From positions 1,178,001 through 1,242,000 of the forward strand of contig NZ_CP155073.1 in the NCBI RefSeq assembly GCF_039621805.1: 64,000 nt of DNA, in the 5' to 3' direction. A model generated the notes under the pieces. The model made no database searches and had not been told where the DNA came from. It saw only the letters and a program-made list of their open reading frames with translations. This DNA is from Paraburkholderia sp. PREW-6R (GTDB lineage: Bacteria > Pseudomonadota > Gammaproteobacteria > Burkholderiales > Burkholderiaceae). Positions 1 to 8,538 of the stretch are shown piece by piece (the first letter of the stretch is position 1; each line of letters begins with the position of its first letter). A program made the translations under genes and the position numbers.

Positions 1-17
1 CACGCAGCGGCACGACG

Positions 18-1343
18 GTGGACTGGCAGCAACATTTCACGGCGCTCGCGAACGCTATCGAGCGTTTGCAACTGCCGGGCGAAATCACGCTCAGTTCGTT
101 TGCCGGCGAACAATCCGATTTCATCCGCTTCAATGCGGGAAAGGTGCGGCAGGCCGGCAGCGTGTCGCAAGGCAAGCTGACGCTGCGGCTGATTCATGGC
201 GCGCGTCAGGCGTATTCGACGTTGACCGTGTGCGGCGATCTGCAACAGGACACGGACGACCTGAGCGCCGCGCTCACCGTGCTGCGCGATGCGTTGCGCG
301 ACGGCGCCGAAGATCCGCATCTGTTGTTCGACACAACGGCATGGCAGCGCACCACGCAACGCCCGGGCCAATTGCCGGAGCCGGAGAGCCTGTTGCGCAC
401 CGTCGCGCAATGCGCACAAGGTTTCGACTTCGTGGGTTTTTACGCCGGCGGCACGATCGTGCGCGGCTTTGCATCCACGAGTGGCAGCCGTGGCTGGTAT
501 GAGGTGGACAACTTCAATTTCAGCTGGTCGCTGTATGACCCGAGCGGCCGCGCGATCAAGACGACCTATGCCGGCGATGACTGGAGCGACGCCGTGTTCG
601 TGAGCAAGATCGAGCAGGCCGCGAGCCGTCTCGCGGTGCTCGCGCTGACGCCGCGAGCGCTGTCTCCCGGCAGGTATCGCGCGTATCTCGCGCCGGCCGC
701 GCTTGCGGAGCTGCTCGCCGTAACCGCCTGGAACGGTTTTTCCGCGCGCGCTCAGGCCAGTTCGCGCAGCGAGCTGTACAAGCTGAATGTGGGAGAAATC
801 GCACTCGACCCGCGCGTGACGATGAGCGAAGATCTGTCTCTTGGCATCACGCCGGCTTTCAATGATGACGGCTATCTGCGCGAGAGCGTGGCGCTGATCG
901 AAAAGGGGCGCGGCGTGGGGCGTCTCACCAATGCCCGCACCGCGCGCGAATACGGATTGACGCCGAATGGCGCATTGCCCAACGAGTCACCGGCCGCGCT
1001 TTCCATGCACGCCGGCGATCTGCATGAGGAAGATGTCCTCGCGAAGCTTGGAACGGGTCTTTATATCGGCAATCTCTGGTACGTCAATTTTTCGGACCGG
1101 ATGAATTGCCGCCTGACAGGCATGACCCGTTTCGCCACGTTCTGGGTCGAAGACGGCAAGATCATCGCGCCACTGGAAGCCATGCGCTTCGACGACAGTC
1201 TGTACCGTCTGCTAGGAAGTGAACTCGAACAGCTCGGCTCTCAGGCCGAATTACTGCTGAGCGATTCCACCTGGGGTGAGCGCGCGACGGGCGGCATGCA
1301 ATTACCGGGCATTCTGGTGAGGTCCTTCGAATTGACGTTATGA
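18..1343 (+). CDS. TldE/PmbA-like (TldD/PmbA family) protein
   Basis: A 441-residue protein resembling the TldD/PmbA family, whose members act in pairs as proteases on small peptides (microcin B17 maturation, CcdA turnover). The C-terminal block with GLYIGNLWYVNFSD and TGMTRFATFWVEDGKI fits the family's conserved C-terminal domain. The HExxxH zinc motif of the TldD subunit is absent, so this looks like the non-catalytic TldE-type partner; a TldD partner would be expected just upstream, outside the window. A GTG at 18 is the first start visible, but the frame stays open to the window edge, so the true start may be further upstream. Four bases separate it from the next gene. Its peptide substrate cannot be told from sequence. 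Confidence 0.8.
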   Translation: MDWQQHFTALANAIERLQLPGEITLSSFAGEQSDFIRFNAGKVRQAGSVSQGKLTLRLIHGARQAYSTLTVCGDLQQDTDDLSAALTVLRDALRDGAEDPHLLFDTTAWQRTTQRPGQLPEPESLLRTVAQCAQGFDFVGFYAGGTIVRGFASTSGSRGWYEVDNFNFSWSLYDPSGRAIKTTYAGDDWSDAVFVSKIEQAASRLAVLALTPRALSPGRYRAYLAPAALAELLAVTAWNGFSARAQASSRSELYKLNVGEIALDPRVTMSEDLSLGITPAFNDDGYLRESVALIEKGRGVGRLTNARTAREYGLTPNGALPNESPAALSMHAGDLHEEDVLAKLGTGLYIGNLWYVNFSDRMNCRLTGMTRFATFWVEDGKIIAPLEAMRFDDSLYRLLGSELEQLGSQAELLLSDSTWGERATGGMQLPGILVRSFELTL

Positions 1344-1347
1344 GCCT

Positions 1348-1944
1348 ATGCAGCAGAACGAAGATACAGTAAGTACGCCTGAGCGCTCACTTGATGGCCT
1401 GACGCTGCGCGCGCTGCGCATGGCCGACGCCGATCAGTTGCATGCGCTGTTGCAATTGCCGGCGGTCGTAAATGGCAATCCGCACGTGCCATTTGAAAAA
1501 GTGGCCCGCACCCGCGAGTACATCGAAAAAGCCGATTCGCGTGAGATTTCCATTGTTGCGATGGTAGGTGAAACGCTGGTAGGCCATGCGGATCTGTCGC
1601 CATTCAAGGGCCGCCGTGCGCATGCCGGGTCGATCGGCATCTCCGTGCACGACGCGTGGCACCGGCGCGGTATCGGCACCGCGTTGATGTCCGAGCTGCT
1701 CGATCTGGCCGATAACTGGCTCGGGCTGCGTCGCGTGGAATTGCACGTATTCGCCGACAATCAGCCTGCACTCGCGCTATACCGCAAATGCGGGTTTGAG
1801 ATCGAGGCGCGTCAGCGCGGGGCGGTGCTCAGACGGGGCGTACTGATCGACTGCTACTTCATGGCCCGTCTGCGCGAACCGGCGCCTCTCGCGCCCCCGC
1901 AGTCGTCGCAGGATCATGCCGGCTTGCAACGGACGCAATCATGA
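1348..1944 (+). CDS. GNAT family N-acetyltransferase, YhhY-like (first of tandem pair)
   Basis: A 198-residue single-domain GNAT acetyltransferase. The acetyl-CoA binding loop is visible as HRRGIGTALM (Q/RxxGxG/A type), followed by LRRVELHVFADNQPALALYR, which matches the E. coli YhhY (L-amino acid N-acetyltransferase) pattern of VELTVFVDN and Y-K-YGFE. The C-terminal tail is Pro/Ala-rich and probably unstructured. It follows the TldE-like gene by 4 bp and overlaps the next acetyltransferase by ATGA, so all three are probably co-transcribed. Substrate is not predictable; a free amino acid or an amine compound is the family precedent. Confidence 0.85.
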   Translation: MQQNEDTVSTPERSLDGLTLRALRMADADQLHALLQLPAVVNGNPHVPFEKVARTREYIEKADSREISIVAMVGETLVGHADLSPFKGRRAHAGSIGISVHDAWHRRGIGTALMSELLDLADNWLGLRRVELHVFADNQPALALYRKCGFEIEARQRGAVLRRGVLIDCYFMARLREPAPLAPPQSSQDHAGLQRTQS

Positions 1945-2489
1945 GCGAAGCCACATTGAAGCCACGCCGCGAATCGGAGAGTCGAATCACGGTGCGTGCA
2001 TTCGAGCCGTCCGACGTGACGGCGCTCGCGGAAATCATGAGTTTGCCGGGCGTGCGGCGCGGTACGTTGTCCGTCGGCTATCGCAGCATCGAGCAGTTGA
2101 CCGCGTGGCACGAGAAGCGCGGCAAGAATGACGTGACGGTGTGCGCATGCGTCGACGGGAAAGTCGTCGGGCACGCAAGCCTGGAAGTCTTTCGCCCGAG
2201 CCGCGCGCATGGGGCGTGTCTGGGAATGGCGGTGCACGACGAGTATCATGGGCTCGGTGTCGGCACGGCAATGCTGCGGGCGCTGACCGACTGCGCCGAT
2301 GCGGCGCTCGGGTTGCGCCGCATCGAACTCACCGTGTTTGCCGACAATGCGCGGGCCGTTGCGTTGTATCGCCACTTCGGCTTCGTGGAAGAGGGCCGCT
2401 CACGCGGCTTCGCGATGCGCGACGGCGTGCTCGCCGACGCGTTGCATATGGCTCGCCTGCGGGAGGCGCCGCGTTTCGAGGCAAACTGA
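1941..2489 (+). CDS. GNAT family N-acetyltransferase, YhhY-like (second of tandem pair)
   Basis: A 182-residue GNAT acetyltransferase, paralogous to the gene just upstream: both share the order VGHA(D/S)L, V-H-D-(A/E)-(W/Y)-H, G-GTAM, LRRxEL-VFADN and MARLREAP. The acetyl-CoA loop is HGLGVGTAML. Its ATG overlaps the stop of the first copy (ATGA at 1941-1944), indicating translational coupling. The pair looks like an old tandem duplication, since identity outside motifs is modest. Known relatives such as YhhY acetylate amino acids; the function here is inferred only at family level. Confidence 0.85.
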   Translation: MSEATLKPRRESESRITVRAFEPSDVTALAEIMSLPGVRRGTLSVGYRSIEQLTAWHEKRGKNDVTVCACVDGKVVGHASLEVFRPSRAHGACLGMAVHDEYHGLGVGTAMLRALTDCADAALGLRRIELTVFADNARAVALYRHFGFVEEGRSRGFAMRDGVLADALHMARLREAPRFEAN

Positions 2490-2502
2490 ACGGAAAATTC
2501 GT

Positions 2503-5500
2503 GTGCCTTACTTTTTCATCGACCGCCCGGTCTTCGCCTGGATCGTCGCGCTTGCCATCGTCGTGGCGGGCGCGCTCGCCATTCCGCAACTGCCGGTCGC
2601 GCAATACCCGCGCCTTGCGCCGCCCCGCATCGTCATTTCCGCGTCGTACCCCGGCGCCTCCACCGAAGTAGTCGACGGAAATGTCGGCAGCATTATCGAG
2701 GAGAGTCTCGATGGCGCCGACAATATGCTGTACTACGAAACAACCAGCGACAATCTGGGCGAACTCGAAATCGACGCCACGTTCGCACCCGGCACCAATC
2801 CCGACCTTGCACTCGTCGACATCCAGAACCGCCTCAAGCAGGTCGAGCCGCGTCTGCCGCAGCAGGTCGTGCAGCAGGGCATCAGCGTATTCAAGGCGGC
2901 CAATACGTTTCTGATGCTGGTCGCGCTCACGTCCACGGACGGCACGCGCGATTCGGTGCAACTCAGCGACTATCTGAGCCGCTACGTGCTGCGCGAATTA
3001 AAACGCGCGCCGGGCGTCGGCGCGGCCGAACTATGGGATGCGGACGAGGCGCTGCGCATCTGGCTCGATCCGATGAAGCTGCGCGAATACGGGCTCGGTG
3101 CGGCCGAGGTGAACGCGGCCATCGCCGCGCAGAACGCCACCGTCACGGCCGGCACGCTCGGCGACGCGCCGTTCGTGCCGGGCCAGCAACTCACGGCGTC
3201 GGTGAGTGTGAAGGGCCAACTGATCTCGCCGCAGGAATTCGGTCAGATCGTGCTCAAGGCGCGGCCCGACGGGTCGGCGGTGCGTTTGCGCGATGTCGCG
3301 CGTGTCGAGATCGGGCGCGACAGCTATTCGTATTACTCGCGTCTGAACGGGAAGGCGTCGGCGACGGTCGGCATTCAGCTCGGGCCGCGCGGCAATGCGC
3401 TCGAGACGTCCAATGCGATTCGCGCCCGCCTTGCGGAACTGTCGAAGGGATTGCCGCCGGGCGTGTCGGTCGAGATTCCGTTCGATAATGCGCATTTCGT
3501 GCAGATCGCAATTCACGAAGTGCTGGTCACGCTGGCCGAGGCCGTCGTACTGGTGTTCTTCGTGATGTGGCTGTTCCTGCGCGATCTGCGCTACACGCTC
3601 GTGCCCACCGTCGTGATTCCGGTCACGTTGATGGGCGCCTTTCTCGCCATGTACGTGTGCGGCCTGTCGATCAACGTGTTCACGCTTTTCGGGCTCGTGC
3701 TCGCGATCGGCATTCTCGTCGACGATGCGATCGTGGTGGTCGAAAGCGTGCACCGTGTGATGGAAGAGGAGCGTCTGCCTCCGCGTGAGGCCACGCGCAA
3801 GGCCATGTCGCAGATCGGCGGCGCGATTGTCGGTGTGACGGCGGTCCTGACAGCGGTATTCGTGCCGATGGCGTTCTTTCCGGGCGGCGTCGGCGGCATC
3901 TACCGGCAGTTCGCGGTCGCAATGATCGCGTCGATGCTGGTGTCGTCGTTCATGGCGCTGTCGCTCACGCCCGCGCTGTGCGCGAATCTGCTGAGGGCGC
4001 ATTCGAAGTCGGTCCATCAGCGAGAGGCACGGCGTGGTTTTCCCGGCGTCGCGGCGCGCGCGGCAAGCGCCTTCACCTCCGGTTTCAATCGCGCGGCGAG
4101 CGGCTATCGTGGCATGACCGCTCGAACACTGCGGCGCGTCGGGCCGATGCTCGCGGTTTATGCCGTGCTGGTGGCCGCGTGCGGCGTGCTGTACTGGCGC
4201 ATGCCGGGCGGCTTCTTGCCGAGCGAGGACGAAGGACAGCTTCAGGTACTGGTGCAGTTGCCGGCCGGCTCCACGCAGGCGCGTACGCTTGCAGTCGTGC
4301 AGCGCATGGAAGCGATTCTGCACACGGAGCCTGCCATCTCGAACGTGACGAGCGTGATCGGCTGGAGTTTTTCGGGCAGCGGGCAGAATGTCGCGATGGG
4401 TTTTGTCGACCTGAAGGATTGGAGCAAGCGCGACACGGACGCGATGACGCTGCGCGACAGGCTCAACGAGAAGTTCAGCACGATTCTGGACGGCGACGTG
4501 CAGGCGCAGTTGCCGCCTTCGGTGCCCGGTATCGGGCATTCGGACGGATTCGTGTTCCGCCTCGAGGATCGCGGCGGCGTGGGCATCGACGCGTTGAAAG
4601 ACGCGCGCGAGCAGCTTTTCCGCGCAGCCAAAGACAGTCCGGTGCTGGCGTCGATCCACTCCGAAAATCTGCCGGACGCGCCGCGTGTCGAGCTTGTGAT
4701 CGACCGCGCAAAGGCGTACGCGCTCGGCGTGTCGTTCGACCGGATCGCCGATGTACTGGGCAGCACGTTTGGCTCGACTTATATCGACGATTTCCCGGCC
4801 GGTGGCCGGATGCGCCGCGTGATGATCGCCGCTGACGCCGCCACGCGCATGACGGAAGACGACCTGCTCGCGCTTGCCGTGCCGAATGCGACGGGCGGCA
4901 TGGTGCCGCTTTCGGCGATTGCACAACGGCATTGGACCACCGGTCCGGTGATGCTGAGCCGTTATAACGGCTACCCGTCGCTCGATCTGAGCGGTCACGC
5001 GGCCCAAGGCTATAGCTCGGGTGCGGCGATGGCTGAAATGGAGCGGCTCGCGGGCTCGCTGCCCGAGGGTATCCGCTACGACTGGGTGGATGCCGCACGC
5101 GAGGAAACCGCGGCCGCGAAGCTCACGCCGCTGCTGATTGGGCTGTCACTGCTGGCTGTGTTCATGGCGCTGGCCGCGCTTTACGAAAGTTGGACCATTC
5201 CGCTTGCGGTGCTGATGGTGGTGCCGCTCGGGCTGATCGGCGCGGTGGCCGCGGTGCTCCTGCGCGGCATGCCGAACGATGTGTACTTCAAGGTGGGCAT
5301 GATCACGGTGATCGGCCTTGCGGCCAAAAACGCGATCCTCATCGTGCAGTTCGCACGCGACCTGTACCAGCGCGGGCTGCCGTTGACACGTGCCGTCAGC
5401 GAAGCCGCCGGCGCGCGTTTCCGGCCTATCGTGATGACGTCCGCGGCGTTTCTGCTCGGCGTCGTGCCGCTCGTGATATCGAGCGGCGCGGGCGCGGAGA

Positions 5501-5712
5501 GCCGTCGTTCGATCGGTACGGGCGTATTTGGCGGCGTGCTGGCCGCGACACTGTTTGGGCTCGTGTTCTCGCCGGTCGCGTTCCATGCGGTCGCGTCGCT
5601 CACGCATGGCCGAAGGCGCCTCGCGCAGCTGCACCGCAGGCGTGACGAGCGCCGTGCGCGCCGCGCGCCTGAAGTCGAACGCCGTTCGTTCGACGAATCG
5701 CCGATGATCTGA
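2503..5712 (+). CDS. RND efflux transporter, HAE1/AcrB family inner-membrane pump
   Basis: A 1069-residue resistance-nodulation-division pump with the usual two-fold repeat: TM1 at the N terminus (FFIDRPVFAWIVALAIVVAG), a large periplasmic loop, TM2-7, a second loop and TM8-12. The proton-relay aspartates of TM4 are present as D407 and D408 in ILVDDAIVVVES, the same numbers as in E. coli AcrB, and the TM10 lysine is K942 in GLAAKNAILIVQ. The start is the GTG at 2503 because FFIDRP is the family N terminus; the frame runs open further upstream over the acetyltransferase gene but that part is a shadow. No membrane-fusion or outer-membrane factor gene is adjacent, so partners must be encoded elsewhere. 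Substrate unknown. Confidence 0.93.
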   Translation: MPYFFIDRPVFAWIVALAIVVAGALAIPQLPVAQYPRLAPPRIVISASYPGASTEVVDGNVGSIIEESLDGADNMLYYETTSDNLGELEIDATFAPGTNPDLALVDIQNRLKQVEPRLPQQVVQQGISVFKAANTFLMLVALTSTDGTRDSVQLSDYLSRYVLRELKRAPGVGAAELWDADEALRIWLDPMKLREYGLGAAEVNAAIAAQNATVTAGTLGDAPFVPGQQLTASVSVKGQLISPQEFGQIVLKARPDGSAVRLRDVARVEIGRDSYSYYSRLNGKASATVGIQLGPRGNALETSNAIRARLAELSKGLPPGVSVEIPFDNAHFVQIAIHEVLVTLAEAVVLVFFVMWLFLRDLRYTLVPTVVIPVTLMGAFLAMYVCGLSINVFTLFGLVLAIGILVDDAIVVVESVHRVMEEERLPPREATRKAMSQIGGAIVGVTAVLTAVFVPMAFFPGGVGGIYRQFAVAMIASMLVSSFMALSLTPALCANLLRAHSKSVHQREARRGFPGVAARAASAFTSGFNRAASGYRGMTARTLRRVGPMLAVYAVLVAACGVLYWRMPGGFLPSEDEGQLQVLVQLPAGSTQARTLAVVQRMEAILHTEPAISNVTSVIGWSFSGSGQNVAMGFVDLKDWSKRDTDAMTLRDRLNEKFSTILDGDVQAQLPPSVPGIGHSDGFVFRLEDRGGVGIDALKDAREQLFRAAKDSPVLASIHSENLPDAPRVELVIDRAKAYALGVSFDRIADVLGSTFGSTYIDDFPAGGRMRRVMIAADAATRMTEDDLLALAVPNATGGMVPLSAIAQRHWTTGPVMLSRYNGYPSLDLSGHAAQGYSSGAAMAEMERLAGSLPEGIRYDWVDAAREETAAAKLTPLLIGLSLLAVFMALAALYESWTIPLAVLMVVPLGLIGAVAAVLLRGMPNDVYFKVGMITVIGLAAKNAILIVQFARDLYQRGLPLTRAVSEAAGARFRPIVMTSAAFLLGVVPLVISSGAGAESRRSIGTGVFGGVLAATLFGLVFSPVAFHAVASLTHGRRRLAQLHRRRDERRARRAPEVERRSFDESPMI

Positions 5713-5764
5713 AAGCGGCCGCTCGCACAGAACACGTCCCACCGGCCGCCGGATGAGCGCGGCG

Positions 5765-6139
5765 CTAGTTGAGCATGCCGTGTACTTCCAGCGAAGCTTC
5801 GAGCTGCTTCGTGAGCGCGTGGTGCAGCCTTGCGAGACTTTCCGGCGGCAGCGCAAAACCGGCCCACCCAAGGCCGGAGTGCCGCAGGAACAGCACGGCG
5901 CCATCATGCAGCGGGTGGTGCTCGGTGTGCCAGCACGGGTCCACTTCAATGATGTACTGATGTGCGCGCAGCGGCGCCTTCGGGACTTCGGGGCGCATGG
6001 TCGCGCGCAGTGCGCTGAGATGCTCGATCACGGCGTCCAGGTCGCCAGCCTCAAGCAGCACGGCTCGACCTTCAATGCTGATGCGCACGGCGTTGCGGCC
6101 GTACTCGTTCACTTTCTCGATGCTCATGGGGCGCGACAT
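5765..6139 (-). CDS. conserved hypothetical protein
   Basis: A 124-residue protein I do not recognise. The start is placed at the ATG at 6139 (MSRPMSIEKVNEYGR); an upstream in-frame ATG at 6163 is possible. It has no signal peptide or membrane segment. The sequence alternates short beta-like stretches (NAVRISIEGRAVLLEAG, YIIEVDPCWH, DGAVLFLRHSG) with helices, suggesting a small alpha/beta cytoplasmic protein. It converges with the RND pump gene, with about 50 bp between the stops. Confidence 0.65.
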   Translation of the reverse strand: MSRPMSIEKVNEYGRNAVRISIEGRAVLLEAGDLDAVIEHLSALRATMRPEVPKAPLRAHQYIIEVDPCWHTEHHPLHDGAVLFLRHSGLGWAGFALPPESLARLHHALTKQLEASLEVHGMLN

Positions 6140-6886
6140 GGCGGGGCTCCTCGGTGCGATCACGATGCACCAATTATTGCGCCGCCTCTCTTAATCCGGT
6201 CTTAAAGCGCGTGATGAGACAGCGCGCTTCGTTCGGTAACTTATTAATTCACTGTTGCACTGCAATGCGTAACGAGCCAGTTACAAATTGCTTCTAAAGT
6301 TACAGTTTGCCGATTTGATGACTGGCGAGAATGTTTCACTTTCGAAACATTTTTGCTCACGTGCCGTCATTGAATTAGCCATTAACTGTAATGTCGTTTA
6401 TATAAGGTACCGAGCGGTGCGCGGATCAGCCTGTAAATTCCCTCTTTGCGAATAAAAGGCAAAGGTAATCGTCATTATTTGCGATGTTTAATGTTCAGAT
6501 TTGAAACACTTTCGATAACGGCACGGGAGCGCCTTAAAACACTTCCCGCTTTTGCCGCGCGTTGCCCCTGTCTGGACGCTACGCCTTGCGGCGCAAGGCG
6601 CACAGCGGTTCCTGGACACCCATTCCCTTTTCAGGCGGCCGCCTTTCACACGCGGATGGCATAGGCGCGCACAGCCGTATGAAACAGCTGGAAACGTTAT
6701 TCTTCATACAAGACAATGCAAGGCGATTTTCTTTTTTCAGTTTTACTACTGCAGAGCATTCCGCTAACATTGCGCATAATCCGTTAAACGGCGGCCGCAA
6801 TGCTGGCTGCTGCAATTCATTCCAAACATATCGTCCAGCTAATGGGCATTCGGGGTCCACAATGTACGACAGTTTGGGGATAGATC
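6140..6886. other. long AT-rich intergenic region before the AraC-type regulator
   Basis: About 750 bp without a convincing gene. From roughly 6220 to 6530 and again near 6700-6780 the base composition is clearly AT-richer than the rest of the window (ttattaattc, tttatataagg, aattgcttctaaagttac). Short open frames here lack family features and normal codon bias. It holds a perfect 8-bp inverted repeat (separate entry) and presumably the promoters of the flanking divergent genes. AT-rich tracts of this type upstream of surface-polysaccharide regulators are often bound by H-NS-like proteins; that is inference. Confidence 0.5.
6330..6351. promoter_or_regulatory. inverted repeat AATGTTTC-N6-GAAACATT, candidate operator
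   Basis: Perfect 8-bp arms at 6330-6337 and 6344-6351 with a 6-bp spacer, in the AT-rich gap between divergent genes. A related half site GAAACACTTTCGA lies near 6500. The spacing fits a dimeric DNA-binding protein; a few T residues follow, so a weak terminator is an alternative. Confidence 0.35.
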
Positions 6887-7882
6887 ATGCCGCACATGAA
6901 CCTTGATACTGCGAGGGTTACCTGGTTGCACACGCCGGCTTTGAACGTTCGTACTGCAGCGCGGCGAATTGGTGTGTTGTTATTCGACGGCTTCTGGCTG
7001 CTCGGGCCGGGCACAGTAGTCGAGATGTTCCAGACCGCGAACGAACTGTCCGGCTCGCGTGCCGGTGAGGAACCGCCTTACGAAATCCAGTTTCTGTCGC
7101 TCGACGGCGGCAGCGTCGCCAGTTCGTCGTCGGCGAGAATCTGGACCGATCGCATCGACTCGCGTTACACGAACGGCTTCGATGTGCTGTTTATCGCGGG
7201 TGGTTACGGCGCGCACGTGGCCTCACGTGACGAACGCATGCTGAACTGGCTGCGCACCGTGCAGCCACGCACACGCGCAATCGAAACGATTGGCGAGGGG
7301 CGGCTCGTACTGGACGCCGCGGCGCCCGCCGAGCAGGATGGGTTGCAGATCAACCGCCTGCTCGGAAACGCTCCGGCGGACACTTCTTTTAACGCATCGA
7401 ACGACCGGCACGACTGCGCGCGCAGTGCGCTGATGTTCATCAAACGCGATCTCGGCGCGGAACTCGCGCGCAGTGTCGCCGACCGGGTAATGCCTGGCAT
7501 GGCTGCGACGTGGGTGCCGCTGCCGGCGGAAGGCGGTACGCTGAGCGTCGCCGAAAAGATTCGTGCGGCCGCGCGCTGGATGGAAGCCAACTGTGATCGC
7601 CCGGTGTCGGTGGCGGACGCAGCGCAGGTGGCGGCCATGAGCGAGCGTAATTTCCTGCGCCGCTTCAAGCATGAGATGCACGTTACGCCGTCGGATTATC
7701 TGTTGCAGGTCCGGTTACGTATTGCGTGCAATTTCCTCACCGAGACCGAACTGCCCGTTGACAAGATCGCACGGCGCAGCGGCACCGGCAACGGCGACCG
7801 CCTTGCGAAGATCTTCCGCAAGCGCATGGCGCTTTCTCCCACCGAGTATCGCGCCCGTAGCCGGGCAGCCAGCGAGGCTTGA
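6887..7882 (+). CDS. GlxA-family transcriptional regulator (DJ-1/PfpI-like domain plus AraC HTH)
   Basis: A 331-residue regulator. Residues about 27-200 form a DJ-1/PfpI-like amidotransferase fold (RIGVLLFDGFWLLGPGTVVEMF, FDVLFIAGGYGAH), and residues about 225-325 an AraC double helix-turn-helix (PVSVADAAQVAAMSERNFLRRF, PSDYLLQVRL). At the position where DJ-1 proteins carry the nucleophile elbow cysteine this protein reads ETIGEGRLV, so no catalytic Cys is visible and the domain probably only senses a ligand or mediates dimerisation. It is followed after about 100 bp by an RmlC-like gene and lies 2.2 kb upstream of the polysaccharide locus; control of that locus is possible but unproven. The start ATG at 6887 could instead be the ATG at 6896. 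Confidence 0.85.
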   Translation: MPHMNLDTARVTWLHTPALNVRTAARRIGVLLFDGFWLLGPGTVVEMFQTANELSGSRAGEEPPYEIQFLSLDGGSVASSSSARIWTDRIDSRYTNGFDVLFIAGGYGAHVASRDERMLNWLRTVQPRTRAIETIGEGRLVLDAAAPAEQDGLQINRLLGNAPADTSFNASNDRHDCARSALMFIKRDLGAELARSVADRVMPGMAATWVPLPAEGGTLSVAEKIRAAARWMEANCDRPVSVADAAQVAAMSERNFLRRFKHEMHVTPSDYLLQVRLRIACNFLTETELPVDKIARRSGTGNGDRLAKIFRKRMALSPTEYRARSRAASEA

Positions 7883-7986
7883 TATGGGTACGGCGTGCGA
7901 CGAACGCGCGGCCGTACCGCTCCTTTCACGAGGCCGCTTCAGCGGCCGTATTTTCGTCGTGCAGACTTCTTGCGAGCGTAGTGGCA

Positions 7987-8538
7987 ATGGGCAACAAGGT
8001 AATGGAGGCGTCATTGCCGGAGGTGAAGCTCATCGAGCCAGAGGTCTTTTGCGATGAATTCGGTTTCTGCTTTGAAAGCTTTAGCGCGGACGAGTTTACC
8101 GACGAGGTATCGCTCGGTTTCAACTTCGTGCAGGACAGGCATCTGCGTGCGGTGCGCGGCGTGTTGCGCGGTCTGCACTATCAGGTTCAGCGTCCGCAGG
8201 GGCGGCTGATTCGCGTGGTGGCAGGAGAAGTATTCGACGTGGCGGTCGATGTGCGACTCAACTCGCCAACCTTCGGCAAGTGGACCGGCACCTATCTGAG
8301 TGCCACGAATTTCCGGCAGGTGTGGGTGCCGCCCGGATTCGCACATGGGTTCGTGGTGCTATCCGACGTGGCAGAGTGCCTGTGGAAAACTACCGAATAC
8401 TGGTTTCCCGAACTGGAGCGCTGCATTCTGTGGAACGATCCCGATATCGGCATTGATTGGCCGATCGAATCGCCGCCCACGCTCGGTGCGAAAGACGCCG
8501 CCGGCCGGCGTCTTTACGAGGCAGAAAATATTGCGTGA
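7987..8538 (+). CDS. RmlC-like dTDP-4-dehydrorhamnose 3,5-epimerase family protein
   Basis: A 183-residue cupin of the RmlC family, which epimerises C3 and C5 of dTDP-4-keto-6-deoxyglucose in dTDP-L-rhamnose synthesis. Recognisable blocks are RGVLRGLHYQ, GEVFDVAVDVR, PPGFAHGFVVLSD and WNDPDIGIDWP. The catalytic dyad residues are present as H64 and D170, but the conserved Tyr of the FxYK motif (Y132 in E. coli RfbC), the opposing acid, is Trp (W133 in ECLWKTTEYW). Full 3,5-epimerase activity is therefore doubtful. The rhamnose partners rmlA, rmlB and rmlD are not nearby. Starts at 7987 or 8002 fit; the longer frame to 7879 overlaps the regulator and was not used. Confidence 0.82.
   Translation: MGNKVMEASLPEVKLIEPEVFCDEFGFCFESFSADEFTDEVSLGFNFVQDRHLRAVRGVLRGLHYQVQRPQGRLIRVVAGEVFDVAVDVRLNSPTFGKWTGTYLSATNFRQVWVPPGFAHGFVVLSDVAECLWKTTEYWFPELERCILWNDPDIGIDWPIESPPTLGAKDAAGRRLYEAENIA

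Noticed and set aside
3031..5007. Long minus-strand open frame opposite the RND pump (about 658 residues)
   Set aside because: It is antisense to a pump with complete RND motifs; its translation is rich in Arg/His/Ala with no domain, typical of GC-rich shadow frames.
6446..6906. Short plus-strand frames in the AT-rich gap
   Set aside because: No ribosome-binding site, poor codon pattern and no protein features.
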